NCBI GenBank assembly: GCA_944389315.1
Contig: CALXLX010000031.1
Span: forward strand, 1 to 54,139
Source: an uncultured Opitutales bacterium
GTDB taxonomy: Bacteria; Verrucomicrobiota; Verrucomicrobiia; Opitutales; Intestinicryptomonadaceae
Direction of reading: 5' to 3'
DNA: 54,139 nucleotides
The notes under the pieces: generated by a model
Database searches by the model: none
Told to the model about the DNA's origin: nothing
The model's input: the letters and a program-made list of their open reading frames with translations, nothing else
Shown here: piece by piece, positions 7,455-16,480 of the stretch
Layout of the letters: each line of letters starts with the position of its first letter
Numbering within the stretch: position 1 is the first letter of the stretch
Translations under genes and position numbers: made by a program

Positions 7455-8501
7455 TTAGGCGTTCTGCGCGCCGTTTGGGAAAATCCTATCGGACAGATAC
7501 TCCGCCCTGCGGCGTATTTCCTCCATGGCAATTTCCACGTCCGCCTTCCTCGAGGCCATGTTCCCGTTCGCAATTTTGGAGAGGTCTTCCAGCCTGTATA
7601 GATACGAGTTCTCCGTATCAGAATTTTCCTCTATGTTTCTGGGCAGTCCCAAGTCTATCAAAAATTGCGCGCGCCCGCCGCGCGCCGCCGCCGCGGCCCT
7701 CGCCTTGTCGGAGGTTATCAGGGGAGTTTCCGCGTTTGTCGCGCAAACTACAACGTCGAAATCCGCAAGCTTTTCGAGCGCGAGCTCCAAAGGCATGGCC
7801 GCTCCGGAAACTTTCAAGGCCAGAGCATGCGCCCTCTCCCAAGTTCTGCTTGCAACCGTTATGTTGCCCGCTCCCCTCAAGGCGAGAGCCTCTGCAACCG
7901 CGCCTCCAGCCTCTCCGGTTCCTATGAGGAGAATCCGTACAGAGGAAAGATCGTCGAAAATCCTCTCGGCCAGCTCGCTGGCCACGCTGCCTATGCTGAT
8001 TTTCCCGCGCCCTATGCGCGTGTTTGTCCTGACCCACTTGGCCGCCTGTATGGCCTTTTGAAAAAGCCTGTTAAGCAGCGCGGTGCAGGTCTTTCTCTCT
8101 GAAAAAAGCGCGTAGGCGGCCTTCACCTGGCCGAGTATTTCCGTCTCGCCCGTCATCATGGAATCCAGCCCGGAGGCCACTTTAAATATGTGCTCCACCG
8201 CCTCTGAGTCCGTCTTAGCGTAGGCGAAAGAGTCGAAAGCCCCGGCGTCTCGCTCGCCTCCCAAAGCCGCCGCGGCTTTTGCGGCGTCCCTGGCAAGAGA
8301 TAGGCTCTCCGCCTCCATGTAAAATTCAACCCTGTTGCAGGTGCTCAGAATCAGATGGCCGAAAACCCCCTCGGACCCCTTGAGAATATCGGACGCGCGC
8401 AACAGCGCCCCCTCCTTGAGCGAATAGCAAGACAACATATCCGGGAGCATCACATTGTGCGAAACCCCTATCGCGTACAAATGCCGTTGAACTTGCCCCA
8501 T
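7455..8501 (-). CDS. hemA: Glutamyl-tRNA reductase, short form
   Basis: The protein has 348 aa from the ATG at 8501, which has GGGGA about eight bases upstream; a TTG at 8516 would add five residues without a binding site. It reduces Glu-tRNA to glutamate-1-semialdehyde, the first step of tetrapyrrole synthesis. LILSTCNRVEFY holds the catalytic Cys at residue 55, GLDSMMTGETEILGQVKAAY the tRNA/substrate motif, and LLIGTGEAGGAVAEAL the NADPH loop. The usual 400-450 aa enzyme has a long C-terminal dimerisation helix bundle. Here only its beginning remains (ASRKADVEIAMEEIRRRAEYL). It starts 15 bases after the polyprenyl synthase gene. Confidence 0.95.
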   Translation of the reverse strand: MGQVQRHLYAIGVSHNVMLPDMLSCYSLKEGALLRASDILKGSEGVFGHLILSTCNRVEFYMEAESLSLARDAAKAAAALGGERDAGAFDSFAYAKTDSEAVEHIFKVASGLDSMMTGETEILGQVKAAYALFSERKTCTALLNRLFQKAIQAAKWVRTNTRIGRGKISIGSVASELAERIFDDLSSVRILLIGTGEAGGAVAEALALRGAGNITVASRTWERAHALALKVSGAAMPLELALEKLADFDVVVCATNAETPLITSDKARAAAAARGGRAQFLIDLGLPRNIEENSDTENSYLYRLEDLSKIANGNMASRKADVEIAMEEIRRRAEYLSDRIFPNGAQNA

Positions 8502-8516
8502 GCGGAGTTTCCCCAA

Positions 8517-9503
8517 TTATTGATCGCCGGATACAAGCTTATCCATGGCGTCGCAAAACAGCAGCAGGTTTTTCCCCTCCGACGGAAATGCCTCCAAAAT
8601 CTTTCTGGCCGCGCCCACTCTCCTTAAAAACTCCTTTTTGCAAAGATCCATCACCCCGAATTTATCCATCTGCGCTTTGATCTCGTCCCTGGAGGCGGTG
8701 GAGTCGCGCAGAGCCTTGGATAGCTTAGAGGCAGATTTGCGGTCCAGCTTCTCGAGAAGCAAAATTAACGGATAGGTCTGCTTGCCGCTGAGAAGGTCCG
8801 TCCCGAGCGTCTTCCCGAGCTCGTCTTCAGATTTCACCCAGTCGCAGATGTCGTCGTAAATCTGGTAGGCTATGCCAAGCTCCCTGCCGGCGCTTTCGGC
8901 GGCGGCGGCCCACGCCTTGTCTCCGCCGCACTCCGCACCCATAAAACAGGAAAATTCAAAGAGCACAGCGGTCTTGCCCCGCACTATCTTATAGTACTTG
9001 CCCCTGGATATGTCGGCATTTCTGTCGGCGAGAGTCTGCTTTATCTCCCCCTCGCAGATTGCCCGCACGCATGCCGACGCCTTCGCCGACAGGGCAGAAT
9101 CGTTCTCCTCGAACGACAGCGTCATAGTGTGGGCAAAAATGGCGTCCCCCAAAAGTATGGCTATCTTCGTGCCGTATTTGCTACCTATGGTGGGCTCCCC
9201 GCGGCGCATATCGGCATTGTCGATTACATCGTCGTGAATGAGGGTTGAAAGATGTATAAGCTCCGCTATGGCCGCCCTTCTCGAGAGTTTTTTATCGTCC
9301 GCACTCTCTGGGGCCGAAGCGAAAACCAGCATCGGCCTTATGAATTTGCCCTCCGGCCTTACGGCGTCGCGCACCTGCTCGCGCAATTCGGACTCAAAAC
9401 ACGCCGCCTGCGCCTTCAGGAACTTCTTAAATGCCGACATTCTCTTCGCGAGGGGTTTTGCCGCTTCGTCGAATACGTTTTGACTGTGAAATTTATTTTT
9501 CAA
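8517..9503 (-). CDS. Trans-polyprenyl diphosphate synthase (octaprenyl type)
   Basis: The protein has 328 aa. LIHDDVIDNADMRRGEPTIG holds the first Asp-rich motif (DDVID, residues 91-95) with the RRG after it, and AYQIYDDICDW holds the second (217-221), followed by GTDLLSGKQTYPLI. It adds isopentenyl units to an allylic diphosphate to make the side chain of a quinone. Two bulky residues before the first DD (T-L-I-H) fit a long-chain rather than short-chain product, though the exact length is not readable. It probably shares a message with hemA downstream. Confidence 0.92.
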   Translation of the reverse strand: MKNKFHSQNVFDEAAKPLAKRMSAFKKFLKAQAACFESELREQVRDAVRPEGKFIRPMLVFASAPESADDKKLSRRAAIAELIHLSTLIHDDVIDNADMRRGEPTIGSKYGTKIAILLGDAIFAHTMTLSFEENDSALSAKASACVRAICEGEIKQTLADRNADISRGKYYKIVRGKTAVLFEFSCFMGAECGGDKAWAAAAESAGRELGIAYQIYDDICDWVKSEDELGKTLGTDLLSGKQTYPLILLLEKLDRKSASKLSKALRDSTASRDEIKAQMDKFGVMDLCKKEFLRRVGAARKILEAFPSEGKNLLLFCDAMDKLVSGDQ

Positions 9504-9586
9504 TACGGGGTTCTATTTTCCTATTATGCCAATTCTTCGCAATTAAAAAATTGAAAATTTTAATGCGATAAAATCTAATTCGGCTG

Positions 9587-10213
9587 ATGAAGGACTATAT
9601 CCCCGATATTTTAATGCTCTGCATCTCGTTGTGGCTGGCAAAGGTTTTCATCTCCGATTTGCGCTCCGGAGCCGGCTCCGAAGGGGCCCGCAAACTCGAG
9701 GGCGCGCAGCCGTGCCGCCTTAGCCTTTGCGTTTTCGGGGCACTTTGCGCGCTGGTAGTGCTGGCTCTGTTCACCTGGGCGGAGTATTGCTTCGGGGTGT
9801 CGCAAACCCAGAGTTCGGCTCCTTTTTTCGCGCTCGCATTCTGGCTTTCAAGCGCATTTATTGAGGAGCTTGTCTTCAGGGGATATTTTGTCGTCAAGAA
9901 CAGGGGGAGGGCGGCTTTGATGGCAAGCATATTTGGTTTCTCCGCCCTGTTTACTCTCGCGCATCCATTCTTTTGGTCTTACGCCCCTCCCGACGGCGCC
10001 GCAGACGGCGCGGAAAGCGTCTTAAGCTTCAACTTCGGAGCAAACGCGGTGATATCCTCCCTTTGCATATTCACACTGTCTTTGCTTTTCTACTGGCTCA
10101 GGTTTGCGCCGCAAAACGTGAAAAATTCCATAATTCCGTGCATTGCCGCGCACTTTACGTATAATTTCGGTGTCTATTTCATAAAACTTATTCAGGGGCA
10201 TATTGTCTTTTAG
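9587..10213 (+). CDS. CPBP-family intramembrane metalloprotease (CAAX/Abi type)
   Basis: The protein has 208 aa with several membrane helices. FIEELVFRGYFV (residues 91-102) carries the EExxxR motif of PF02517, and LFTLAHPFFW (around 121-130) and CIAAHFTYNFGVYF carry the second and third conserved His/Asn motifs. Members cleave prenylated or other membrane-embedded peptides, or act in bacteriocin immunity; the substrate here is unknown. The stop codon TAG touches the ATG of the dus gene (TAGATG), so the two are coupled. Confidence 0.88.
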   Translation: MKDYIPDILMLCISLWLAKVFISDLRSGAGSEGARKLEGAQPCRLSLCVFGALCALVVLALFTWAEYCFGVSQTQSSAPFFALAFWLSSAFIEELVFRGYFVVKNRGRAALMASIFGFSALFTLAHPFFWSYAPPDGAADGAESVLSFNFGANAVISSLCIFTLSLLFYWLRFAPQNVKNSIIPCIAAHFTYNFGVYFIKLIQGHIVF

Positions 10214-11167
10214 ATGGATTTCTCCGGAAAAAAATTCTTTCTTGCGCCTATGTCCGGGTTCAGCAACCCGGTCTTCAGGCGCCTGTGCGTAAGATTCGGG
10301 GCGGCGGCGACGGTTTCAGAGTTTGTGTATTCGAGGGCGGTATTGTCGGGCGCAGAGGCAGTTATGAAGAAACTGCGCTTCACGGAGGCGGAGCGCCCGT
10401 ACGGCGTGCAGCTGTTCGGTTCGGATCCGTCGGAGATGGCGGAGGCCTGCTCCTATGTTGAGGAGCGCTTGGCCCCTGATTTCATAGACATAAATTTCGG
10501 CTGCCCGGCGCCGACTGCGGTGTGCGCGGGCGCGGGCAGCGCTCTTTTGAAAAATCCCGACCGCATGGCGGAAATTGTGCATGTATGCTCGCGCGCGCTT
10601 AAAAAGACGCCGCTTACGGCCAAAATGCGCCTCGGGTGGAGCGAATCTTCCATAATAGTGCCCGAGGCCGCCCTGCTGCTCGAAGCCGCCGGCGCCAAGG
10701 CATTGACCCTCCACGGAAGGACGAAGCTTCAGGGATACTCCGGCCCCGCCGATTGGACCCTCATAGAGCTATGCGCTCGCTCGTTGAAAATACCCCTGAT
10801 TGGCAACGGCTCGGCGGAGGATTTGTCCGGCGCCGAGCTGGCCAGTTCGGCGTGTTCGGCGTTCATGATAGGCAGGGCGGCGTTGGGGAATCCTTGGATT
10901 TTTGAGAACATGCGCAGGCGCATGGAGGGAACTGAGGCTTTTAGGCCCTCCCGCAGCCAGAGGATAGCCGTGGCGTTAGAATTTGCCTCCGAGATGTGCT
11001 CGGAGGGCATAGACGGGGTTTCAGAACGAGATTTCGCCCGCGCCCTTCCGCAGGTTATGGCTTTTTTGAAGGGGTTTTCCGGGTTTAAGAACATTCGGCG
11101 CGCGCTCTCGGGGGTCAAGACTCTTGGGGAGGTCCGCGCGGTTTTGGAAAGGGAGAAAGATTTATGA
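10214..11167 (+). CDS. tRNA-dihydrouridine synthase
   Basis: The protein has 317 aa and is an FMN-dependent TIM barrel that reduces uridines in tRNA. It opens with FFLAPMSGFSNPVFRRL, the Dus signature. INFGCPAP carries the catalytic Cys97, TAKMRLGW carries a Lys that contacts FMN or substrate, and LHGRT (167-171) and GNGS (198-201) are phosphate-binding loops. The motifs fit the DusB-like branch, but the exact uridine position cannot be read. It overlaps the next gene by four bases (ATGA). Confidence 0.93.
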   Translation: MDFSGKKFFLAPMSGFSNPVFRRLCVRFGAAATVSEFVYSRAVLSGAEAVMKKLRFTEAERPYGVQLFGSDPSEMAEACSYVEERLAPDFIDINFGCPAPTAVCAGAGSALLKNPDRMAEIVHVCSRALKKTPLTAKMRLGWSESSIIVPEAALLLEAAGAKALTLHGRTKLQGYSGPADWTLIELCARSLKIPLIGNGSAEDLSGAELASSACSAFMIGRAALGNPWIFENMRRRMEGTEAFRPSRSQRIAVALEFASEMCSEGIDGVSERDFARALPQVMAFLKGFSGFKNIRRALSGVKTLGEVRAVLEREKDL

Positions 11168-12441
11168 AAAAGTTTGCGATTATACTTTTCTGCGCTGTCT
11201 TGTTTGCGGCGCAAAGTTTTGGAGCTTCGGCAAAGGAGAATATTCAGCTTGGCATGAAGGCCTATGCTGAGGGAGACTATAAGCTTGCCGACAGCCTCTT
11301 AAAAAAGATTACCCAGGCTGACGATGCGCCCTCGTACAGGCTCGCGTTGTTCTTGCGGGCGAGCATAGCCTCCTCGACGGGGGAAAGGAGCCAGGCTATG
11401 GATCTTTACGAGCAGTCGTTCAAAAATCCTCCGGAGGGCAATTTTTCGGAGCTTGCCTTGTCTTTTGCAAAGTTTGCGGATTCCAACGAGATGTATGCGG
11501 ATTGCGCAAGGCTGCTGCCCACTTTGCCAGGATTTTCCGATTCTGTTCTCACGTCAAAAGATTTGGTCGCCTGGTACTATGCCAAAGCCCTGCTAAAAAC
11601 GGGGGAGACACGCAAGGGATTGTCTGTCCTCGGGGAGATGTGGGACGCCTTCTCTGAGAGCAAATCAGCCGATTCCTGCGATCTTTTGGCGATATCTGTC
11701 GCGGACAAGGATCCGCTTTACAAGGACTTTAAACTTGCCTCCTTGCAGCTTAAGTCCGTGCGAACTTTGGCTGCAAAGGGCAGGGCGGCATTGATAAACT
11801 CTGCTCTCTTTCCCGAGGTAGGTGAGGCGGACATCTCGGAGCTGAGTCTCGGGGAGCTGTTCTATCTGGCATCGGAGTATAAGAACAAATACGCCATTTC
11901 GGCGCTGGCCTCGCGCGCGGCCGCCGAGCCGGACAGCATTTTTGCGTGGCGCGCAATGTTCATAGCCGCCCAGAATCTGTTTGACGGCAAGAACTACGAG
12001 GGCGCATTGGAGCTTCTCGCCCAGGCAGAGTCTATGGCTCCAGATGATTTGTCTTTGACCTATCCCGTGACTCTTCTTAAGGGCGATTGCTACCGGCTCA
12101 TGCGCAACTACGCCGCCGCCAGGGAGGAGTATTTGAAGGTTGTCATGAGCAAGTTCGTCAAGGGCGAGCCGAGCGCCGAGGCTGTCTATAAGACGGGAAT
12201 GACGTGGTATTCCGAGGGGGATTATCCCAAGGCGCACGCGTATTTCGAGCGCGTGTATGTCGCGTTTTTCCCCTTCGACTATTGGGCCTCTCGGGCCTAT
12301 CTATACGACGCAAAAAGCCTTATATATTTGGCAAAGCCCAACATGGCACACAAGGTTCTTCGCGAGTACATCAGAACCACGAAAAACCCCTCCGGCCCCA
12401 TTTACGAGGAGGCATTCAAACTCTATTGGGGGAAGGAATAA
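11164..12441 (+). CDS. Exported TPR-repeat protein
   Basis: The protein has 425 aa with signal peptide MKKFAIILFCAVLFAAQSFG. The rest is alpha-helical with tetratricopeptide-like repeats, for example AYAEGDYKLADSLLKKI, AKALLKTGETRKGLSVLGEM, GDCYRLMRNYAAAREEYLKV and GMTWYSEGDYPKAHAYFERV. The last two resemble YbgF/BamD-type repeats. It is likely a periplasmic or outer-membrane-associated scaffold, with no enzymatic motif. Translation is coupled to dus by a 4-base overlap. Confidence 0.8.
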   Translation: MKKFAIILFCAVLFAAQSFGASAKENIQLGMKAYAEGDYKLADSLLKKITQADDAPSYRLALFLRASIASSTGERSQAMDLYEQSFKNPPEGNFSELALSFAKFADSNEMYADCARLLPTLPGFSDSVLTSKDLVAWYYAKALLKTGETRKGLSVLGEMWDAFSESKSADSCDLLAISVADKDPLYKDFKLASLQLKSVRTLAAKGRAALINSALFPEVGEADISELSLGELFYLASEYKNKYAISALASRAAAEPDSIFAWRAMFIAAQNLFDGKNYEGALELLAQAESMAPDDLSLTYPVTLLKGDCYRLMRNYAAAREEYLKVVMSKFVKGEPSAEAVYKTGMTWYSEGDYPKAHAYFERVYVAFFPFDYWASRAYLYDAKSLIYLAKPNMAHKVLREYIRTTKNPSGPIYEEAFKLYWGKE

Positions 12442-12452
12442 TCTTATCCTGC

Positions 12453-12484
12453 AAGGCAGCGCCTATCGGGCAGGCTGCCTTTTT
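12453..12484 (+). terminator. Intrinsic terminator after the TPR gene
   Basis: aaggcagc (12453-12460) pairs perfectly with gctgcctt (12474-12481), then T. The hairpin covers the stop codon of the convergent gene at 12463, so two genes share this sequence. Confidence 0.65.
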
Positions 12485-13155
12485 AGCTTGATTTGGTTCT
12501 TAACGCCGAACTGCTCGAGGAATCCCTCCAAGGCGGTTCCGTCGGGGGAGATTTTCCCTTTGAACGAAGCTTTCATATAGGGCATTGCAAAAGACAGGTC
12601 CTTGCCGGACTTTTCCATATAGAATACAGGCATGGCATTGGGGGAGGTCTGCGGGACGGAAAAGTCGGCGAAATATTCCCCGTTCTTGTCCGAGATTTCC
12701 AGAACCGCCTCCATGAATTTTCCGCCCACATGCATATTTCCCTTCCAGAGGCCGCAGATGCTTTTGTCTATGCCTTTTGGGGCGGAGGATTTTTTCAAGT
12801 CTGTGGGGAAGTCCGTCCCTCCCTGGGAGAAATTACCCTTCAAGGTGCCTTCAGCGGAAATTTTGCCGGAAAATTCAGCGGAAGCGTCCTGCACGCGCAT
12901 TTTAAAGGTTCCGTCGTCGTGCGAATTTATATAGCTTATGGGCATATCCCTTATGCCCTGTTCGGGGCTGGAAAAACGCCCGGAATAGTTGCCTGAGGCG
13001 TCCTTTTGCAGGTTGAATATCAGCCTTATCTCGAGCCCCCTGAGGTTTATCTCTCCGCTCCAATCGCCGCCGTAGTCTGCGGCAAAAGCCCCGCCAAAGG
13101 CAAGAAGAGCGGAGGCTAAAGTTACAATCCGGGGAAATCTTAAAAACATATTCAT
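12463..13155 (-). CDS. Exported protein with two tandem beta-rich repeats
   Basis: The protein has 230 aa with signal peptide ...LASALLAFGGAFA. The mature part has two copies of one pattern. The first (about 30-110) reads GDWSGEINLRG-L-x-I-R-L-I-F-N-L-Q... then SPEQGIRDMPISY, EFSGKISAEGTLKGNFSQGG. The second (about 118-225) reads GLWKGNMHVGG-x-F-M-E-A-V-L-E-I... then VPQTSPNAMPVFY, SFKGKISPDGTALEGFLEQFG. This module usually occurs before alpha/beta hydrolase or beta-lactamase-like domains, where its role is unknown. Here it stands alone and duplicated, with no catalytic domain. It lies 51 bases after the potassium channel gene on the same strand. Confidence 0.72.
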   Translation of the reverse strand: MNMFLRFPRIVTLASALLAFGGAFAADYGGDWSGEINLRGLEIRLIFNLQKDASGNYSGRFSSPEQGIRDMPISYINSHDDGTFKMRVQDASAEFSGKISAEGTLKGNFSQGGTDFPTDLKKSSAPKGIDKSICGLWKGNMHVGGKFMEAVLEISDKNGEYFADFSVPQTSPNAMPVFYMEKSGKDLSFAMPYMKASFKGKISPDGTALEGFLEQFGVKNQIKLKRQPAR

Positions 13156-13206
13156 AATCGCGGGAAAATTTTCTATTTTCGGACTGCTTTTAACTCAAGC
13201 AATTTT

Positions 13207-14055
13207 TCAGCCTTCGGGATTGGGCGGTGCGCCATTGCGGCCAGAAGTTTCCTCTGCGCCGCTTGTTTCTGCGCCTTTGGGGCTTTGCCGGCTGTCGGAA
13301 ATTTCGTAAAACGACGCTTTTCCCGCTCCCTTTAAGACTATGCTCGCCGTGAGGGCGGAGCACATTCCGAACAGGCTTATTCCTATAAACATAAGGCACA
13401 TGCCCACAATTCTTCCCCCCGTTGTGACAGGATAGGTGTCTCCGTAGCCGACTGTGGATACCGTAGATACGGCCCACCATAGGGCGTCTTCTGCGTCGAG
13501 TATATTTGCCCTCGGGGCGCCGCGCTCAAAATGCAGTTCAAGCGCTCCGCTTACGGCTATGCTTACAAACAGCAGCGCAAAAACCGTCAGAAACGCGCCT
13601 TTTATGCCCATTCTGGCAAAAAACTTGGCGAAGCGGTCGGATGCGTCGCGGCGTTTCATGAATTTAAGAGCCCTCATTATGTAAAATATCCTCAGGAGCC
13701 TTAATATTGGGACTCCTGGCATTGCGGAGATTAGATCCACCCAGCCGTAGAGCAGGTATTTCCATTTGGATTTTGCCCTGAATAAACTGAGGAGGAAATC
13801 CAACGCGAAGAACGCGCAGGCGACGCCGTCCCCGTAGCGCAGGTATTTTAGCAGCTCGTCTCCTCTCGGCGCTGCGAGGGAAAAAAACGTCCCGAATAGC
13901 GCGTAGGCGGACATTAAACTAATAAGTATGCGCCAAGATTCGGAGCCTCCGCCGTCTTCAAATAGCGCATCCTGCGGGCGCCCCCCCGCGCGTGCTGCCT
14001 GGGTGTCTGGCGGGGAGGAAAGCTCCGGCGTATTTTTGGGGGAATGTTCGCTCAT
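13207..14055 (-). CDS. Voltage-gated-type potassium channel
   Basis: The protein has 282 aa from the ATG at 14055; an upstream in-frame start would run into the divergent cupin gene. It has an N-terminal hydrophilic, Pro-rich tail (1-38) and six predicted membrane segments. An S4-like stretch with periodic Arg/Lys, ILRLLRIFYIMRALKFMKRR, lies near 117-136. The selectivity filter STVSTVGYGDTYPVT (TVGYGD 201-206) is complete. The C-terminal tail is short and carries no recognised RCK domain. It should conduct potassium across the inner membrane. Confidence 0.92.
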   Translation of the reverse strand: MSEHSPKNTPELSSPPDTQAARAGGRPQDALFEDGGGSESWRILISLMSAYALFGTFFSLAAPRGDELLKYLRYGDGVACAFFALDFLLSLFRAKSKWKYLLYGWVDLISAMPGVPILRLLRIFYIMRALKFMKRRDASDRFAKFFARMGIKGAFLTVFALLFVSIAVSGALELHFERGAPRANILDAEDALWWAVSTVSTVGYGDTYPVTTGGRIVGMCLMFIGISLFGMCSALTASIVLKGAGKASFYEISDSRQSPKGAETSGAEETSGRNGAPPNPEG

Positions 14056-14091
14056 ATTGACTTTATCGTAAAAACGGCTTCTGTGTAAGTT

Positions 14092-14445
14092 ATGAGAATG
14101 CTTGAAAACATCTTTGACATATCCCGTATGTCTAAAATCGGTGAGGTTTGCAAAGAAATTTTCCCAGAATCCGCCGTGCGTATGGAAAAGATAATATCGT
14201 CTGGGCAAACTTCCCCCGAGGGCTTTTTTTACGATCAGGAGGACGACGAACTTGTCTGGCTTCTCAGCGGGGAGGCAAAAATAACGTTTAAAGAGGGCGC
14301 AGCTCCTCTGTCAATGAAGGCAGGGGACGGCGTTCTCATATCCGCGCACGAACTCCACCGGGTTGATTACACTTCCGAAAATCCCCCGTGTATTTGGATT
14401 GCGGTTTTCGGAAAATTCGGGCAAGATTGCTTGTTAAAAAAATAG
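14092..14445 (+). CDS. Single-domain cupin protein
   Basis: The protein has 117 aa. DELVWLLSGEAKITFKEG and MKAGDGVLISAHELHRVDY are the two cupin motifs of a small beta-barrel. The first metal-binding motif is weak (no clear HxH), while the His of motif 2 is in AHELHRV. It resembles uncharacterised cupins of about 110 aa. The ligand is unknown. It is divergent from the potassium channel with a 36-base gap. Met3 (14098) is an alternative start. Confidence 0.75.
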   Translation: MRMLENIFDISRMSKIGEVCKEIFPESAVRMEKIISSGQTSPEGFFYDQEDDELVWLLSGEAKITFKEGAAPLSMKAGDGVLISAHELHRVDYTSENPPCIWIAVFGKFGQDCLLKK

Positions 14446-14556
14446 GGGAAACATGTCTTTTGCCCACGGGTTTCTTCCGACGCGCCCCGGGCGCGCCGGC
14501 TTGGAACCTGCAGCGAAGGCGGGTTTTGCCATGCGGTCTAATGCGCGCTTTTTAAA

Positions 14557-16305
14557 ATGAGAACATTTGTGGATATTTTGGGCAGAATCTTGCACGTTCT
14601 TCCGGACGGCGCAAACAGGGCGCTTTGCCTCTTTGTGGCGTTCTTTATAATGACGTTCATGCGCTCGCGCAGAAGGATACTGATATCGAACCTTGCAAGG
14701 TGCTTCCCGGAGATGTCTTCGCGGGAGATTCGCCGCCTGGCATGGGAATCGGCGGCGCGCACGGCTGAACTGGGCCTGTTTGTACTTGTCAGCCCGCGCA
14801 TGGACGACGCCGAGATAAAGCGCAGATTTTCCGTATCAGACTACATTTCAGGAGAGTTCTTAAAAATATCAAAGAACCCCAGGCCGGTAATTTTGCTAGT
14901 TCCGCATTTTACGATGATGGAGTCCGTGACAATACTCCCGTATCTTCTGGGGGGTAAAATTCCGCCTACGGGGGTCTTCTACAGGCCGTTTAACATGCCC
15001 TGGCTGGAAGATTGGGTCCTCAAGACGAGAAAGAGGTTCGGGATAGAGCTGCTATCGCGCAAGAGGGGGCTAAGCCAGGCTTTCGGTTTCCTCAGAAACA
15101 ACGGGTGCGTTGCGATATTGTTCGACCAAAATTCCGGAAGCGCGGGCGCGGTGAAGTATCTTTTCGGGAGGATAACGTCGTCTTCGGGGTTGGGGGGAAT
15201 GTTGTCGGAGAATTTCAAGGCAGACACCTATATTTGCTATGCGCGCAGAACGGGCTTTTGGAAGTCGCGCATAGAGGGCATGCTCCTGACGGACTCGCAC
15301 GACGCGGAAGACGTCGTAATAAGCGCCGATATGTGGCTCGAAAACGTGCTGAAGAACGACCCCCAACTGAGGGCAGATTGGTTGTGGATGCACGGGAAAT
15401 GGAATATGCACCATTCCGGCTGCCTGTTTTCCATAAGGCACAGGCTCAACTACCTTAAGGCCGACGCCGAGCGCAAGCACATGCGCTCATATCCAAGAAA
15501 CGTCCTGTTCGAGCTGCTTCTTCCGGCAGATTTTGAGGCCCTGCTTGTGGCGCTGCCCTTTGTGAGGACTCTCCGCGCAGAGCGTTTCGACGGCGTGTTT
15601 TCGGCGGTTGCCGACAGGCGGTATGCGGAGTTTTTGAAGTTCGTGCGCGTGGCAGACAGCGTAACTCCCGTCGATTACAGCGGGTTTGGATTTGTGAAAA
15701 GTCTTCTGGCGTTGCGCAGGCCGGCGGAGCTTGCTCCCGATTATACCGTGCTTTTCGACGGGGGAAAGAAGGCTGCATTGTTCGCGCGGGCCATAGGCGC
15801 CATACAGACTCTCGGCTTCGGGCTGAAAAAGAGATTTCTATGCACGCAAACCTGCATTCTGAAAGATGCGGCCGCCGCCCCCAAGGCGGTGTACAGGCGC
15901 TTCTTTGAGTGGTTTGCATGCTACGGGGAAGTGGATTTTTCTCCCTTCAACACGCCGGCGCCCGCGGCGGCCGACATAGTTGTGCAGGTTCCTAAATTCG
16001 GCACGGGGGGAGCGGTTGAAAAATTGTGCGCGCGCATGAGGGCGGAGTTCCCCGAACTGAAATTTGCCGAGATTCTGGCCGATCCGGTGGCCGCGGCGCG
16101 CATGCTCGGCGGCGCAAGATGCTCCATAGCATTCGACTCTTTGGGGGCGAGTTTTTCTTCGGTTATGGGGGTGAAATGCGTCGTATGTTCGGATTCGGAA
16201 ATAGACGACGAGCGTATCGCCTGTACGGTGCCAAGGAAAACCGTGTCTTTCTCCGAGGCTATGAAAGACGCCGGCTTGGCTGTGATTGCCGCCCGCGATT
16301 TTTAA
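14557..16305 (+). CDS. LpxL-type lipid A acyltransferase fused to a GT9/heptosyltransferase-like domain
   Basis: The protein has 582 aa, about twice the length of LpxL. Residues 1-300 match the LpxL/HtrB family (PF03279): HFTMME gives the HX4E catalytic motif at 117-122, followed by YRPFNMPWLEDWV, LFDQNSG (178-184) and DWLWMHGKW. Residues from about 320 read like a glycosyltransferase family 9 protein: FELLLPADFEALLVALPFVRTLR at the start, and ARMLGGARCSIAFDSLGASFSSVMGVKCVV near the end, where heptosyltransferases bind the nucleotide sugar. The acyltransferase call is firm. The GT9 call is from pattern only, and several usual GT9 residues (D-S-G-P-x-H) are changed (D-S-L-G-A-S). Confidence 0.8.
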   Translation: MRTFVDILGRILHVLPDGANRALCLFVAFFIMTFMRSRRRILISNLARCFPEMSSREIRRLAWESAARTAELGLFVLVSPRMDDAEIKRRFSVSDYISGEFLKISKNPRPVILLVPHFTMMESVTILPYLLGGKIPPTGVFYRPFNMPWLEDWVLKTRKRFGIELLSRKRGLSQAFGFLRNNGCVAILFDQNSGSAGAVKYLFGRITSSSGLGGMLSENFKADTYICYARRTGFWKSRIEGMLLTDSHDAEDVVISADMWLENVLKNDPQLRADWLWMHGKWNMHHSGCLFSIRHRLNYLKADAERKHMRSYPRNVLFELLLPADFEALLVALPFVRTLRAERFDGVFSAVADRRYAEFLKFVRVADSVTPVDYSGFGFVKSLLALRRPAELAPDYTVLFDGGKKAALFARAIGAIQTLGFGLKKRFLCTQTCILKDAAAAPKAVYRRFFEWFACYGEVDFSPFNTPAPAAADIVVQVPKFGTGGAVEKLCARMRAEFPELKFAEILADPVAAARMLGGARCSIAFDSLGASFSSVMGVKCVVCSDSEIDDERIACTVPRKTVSFSEAMKDAGLAVIAARDF

Positions 16306-16480
16306 TTTGCCAATATGCGCGCCGTTTGGCGGTCCTGCTTGCGGCAGGGGGCGCGCTTGTTTTGCGCGCAGGGGTTCCGCCGAAAGGCGGGGAAGGGCAA
16401 AATTGCTTGGCTTGGTCTTGCCGCTCTTACTTAGGCTAAAAACGCGCATTTTGCGCAGCGGAACATCCGAATTGCTCTTG

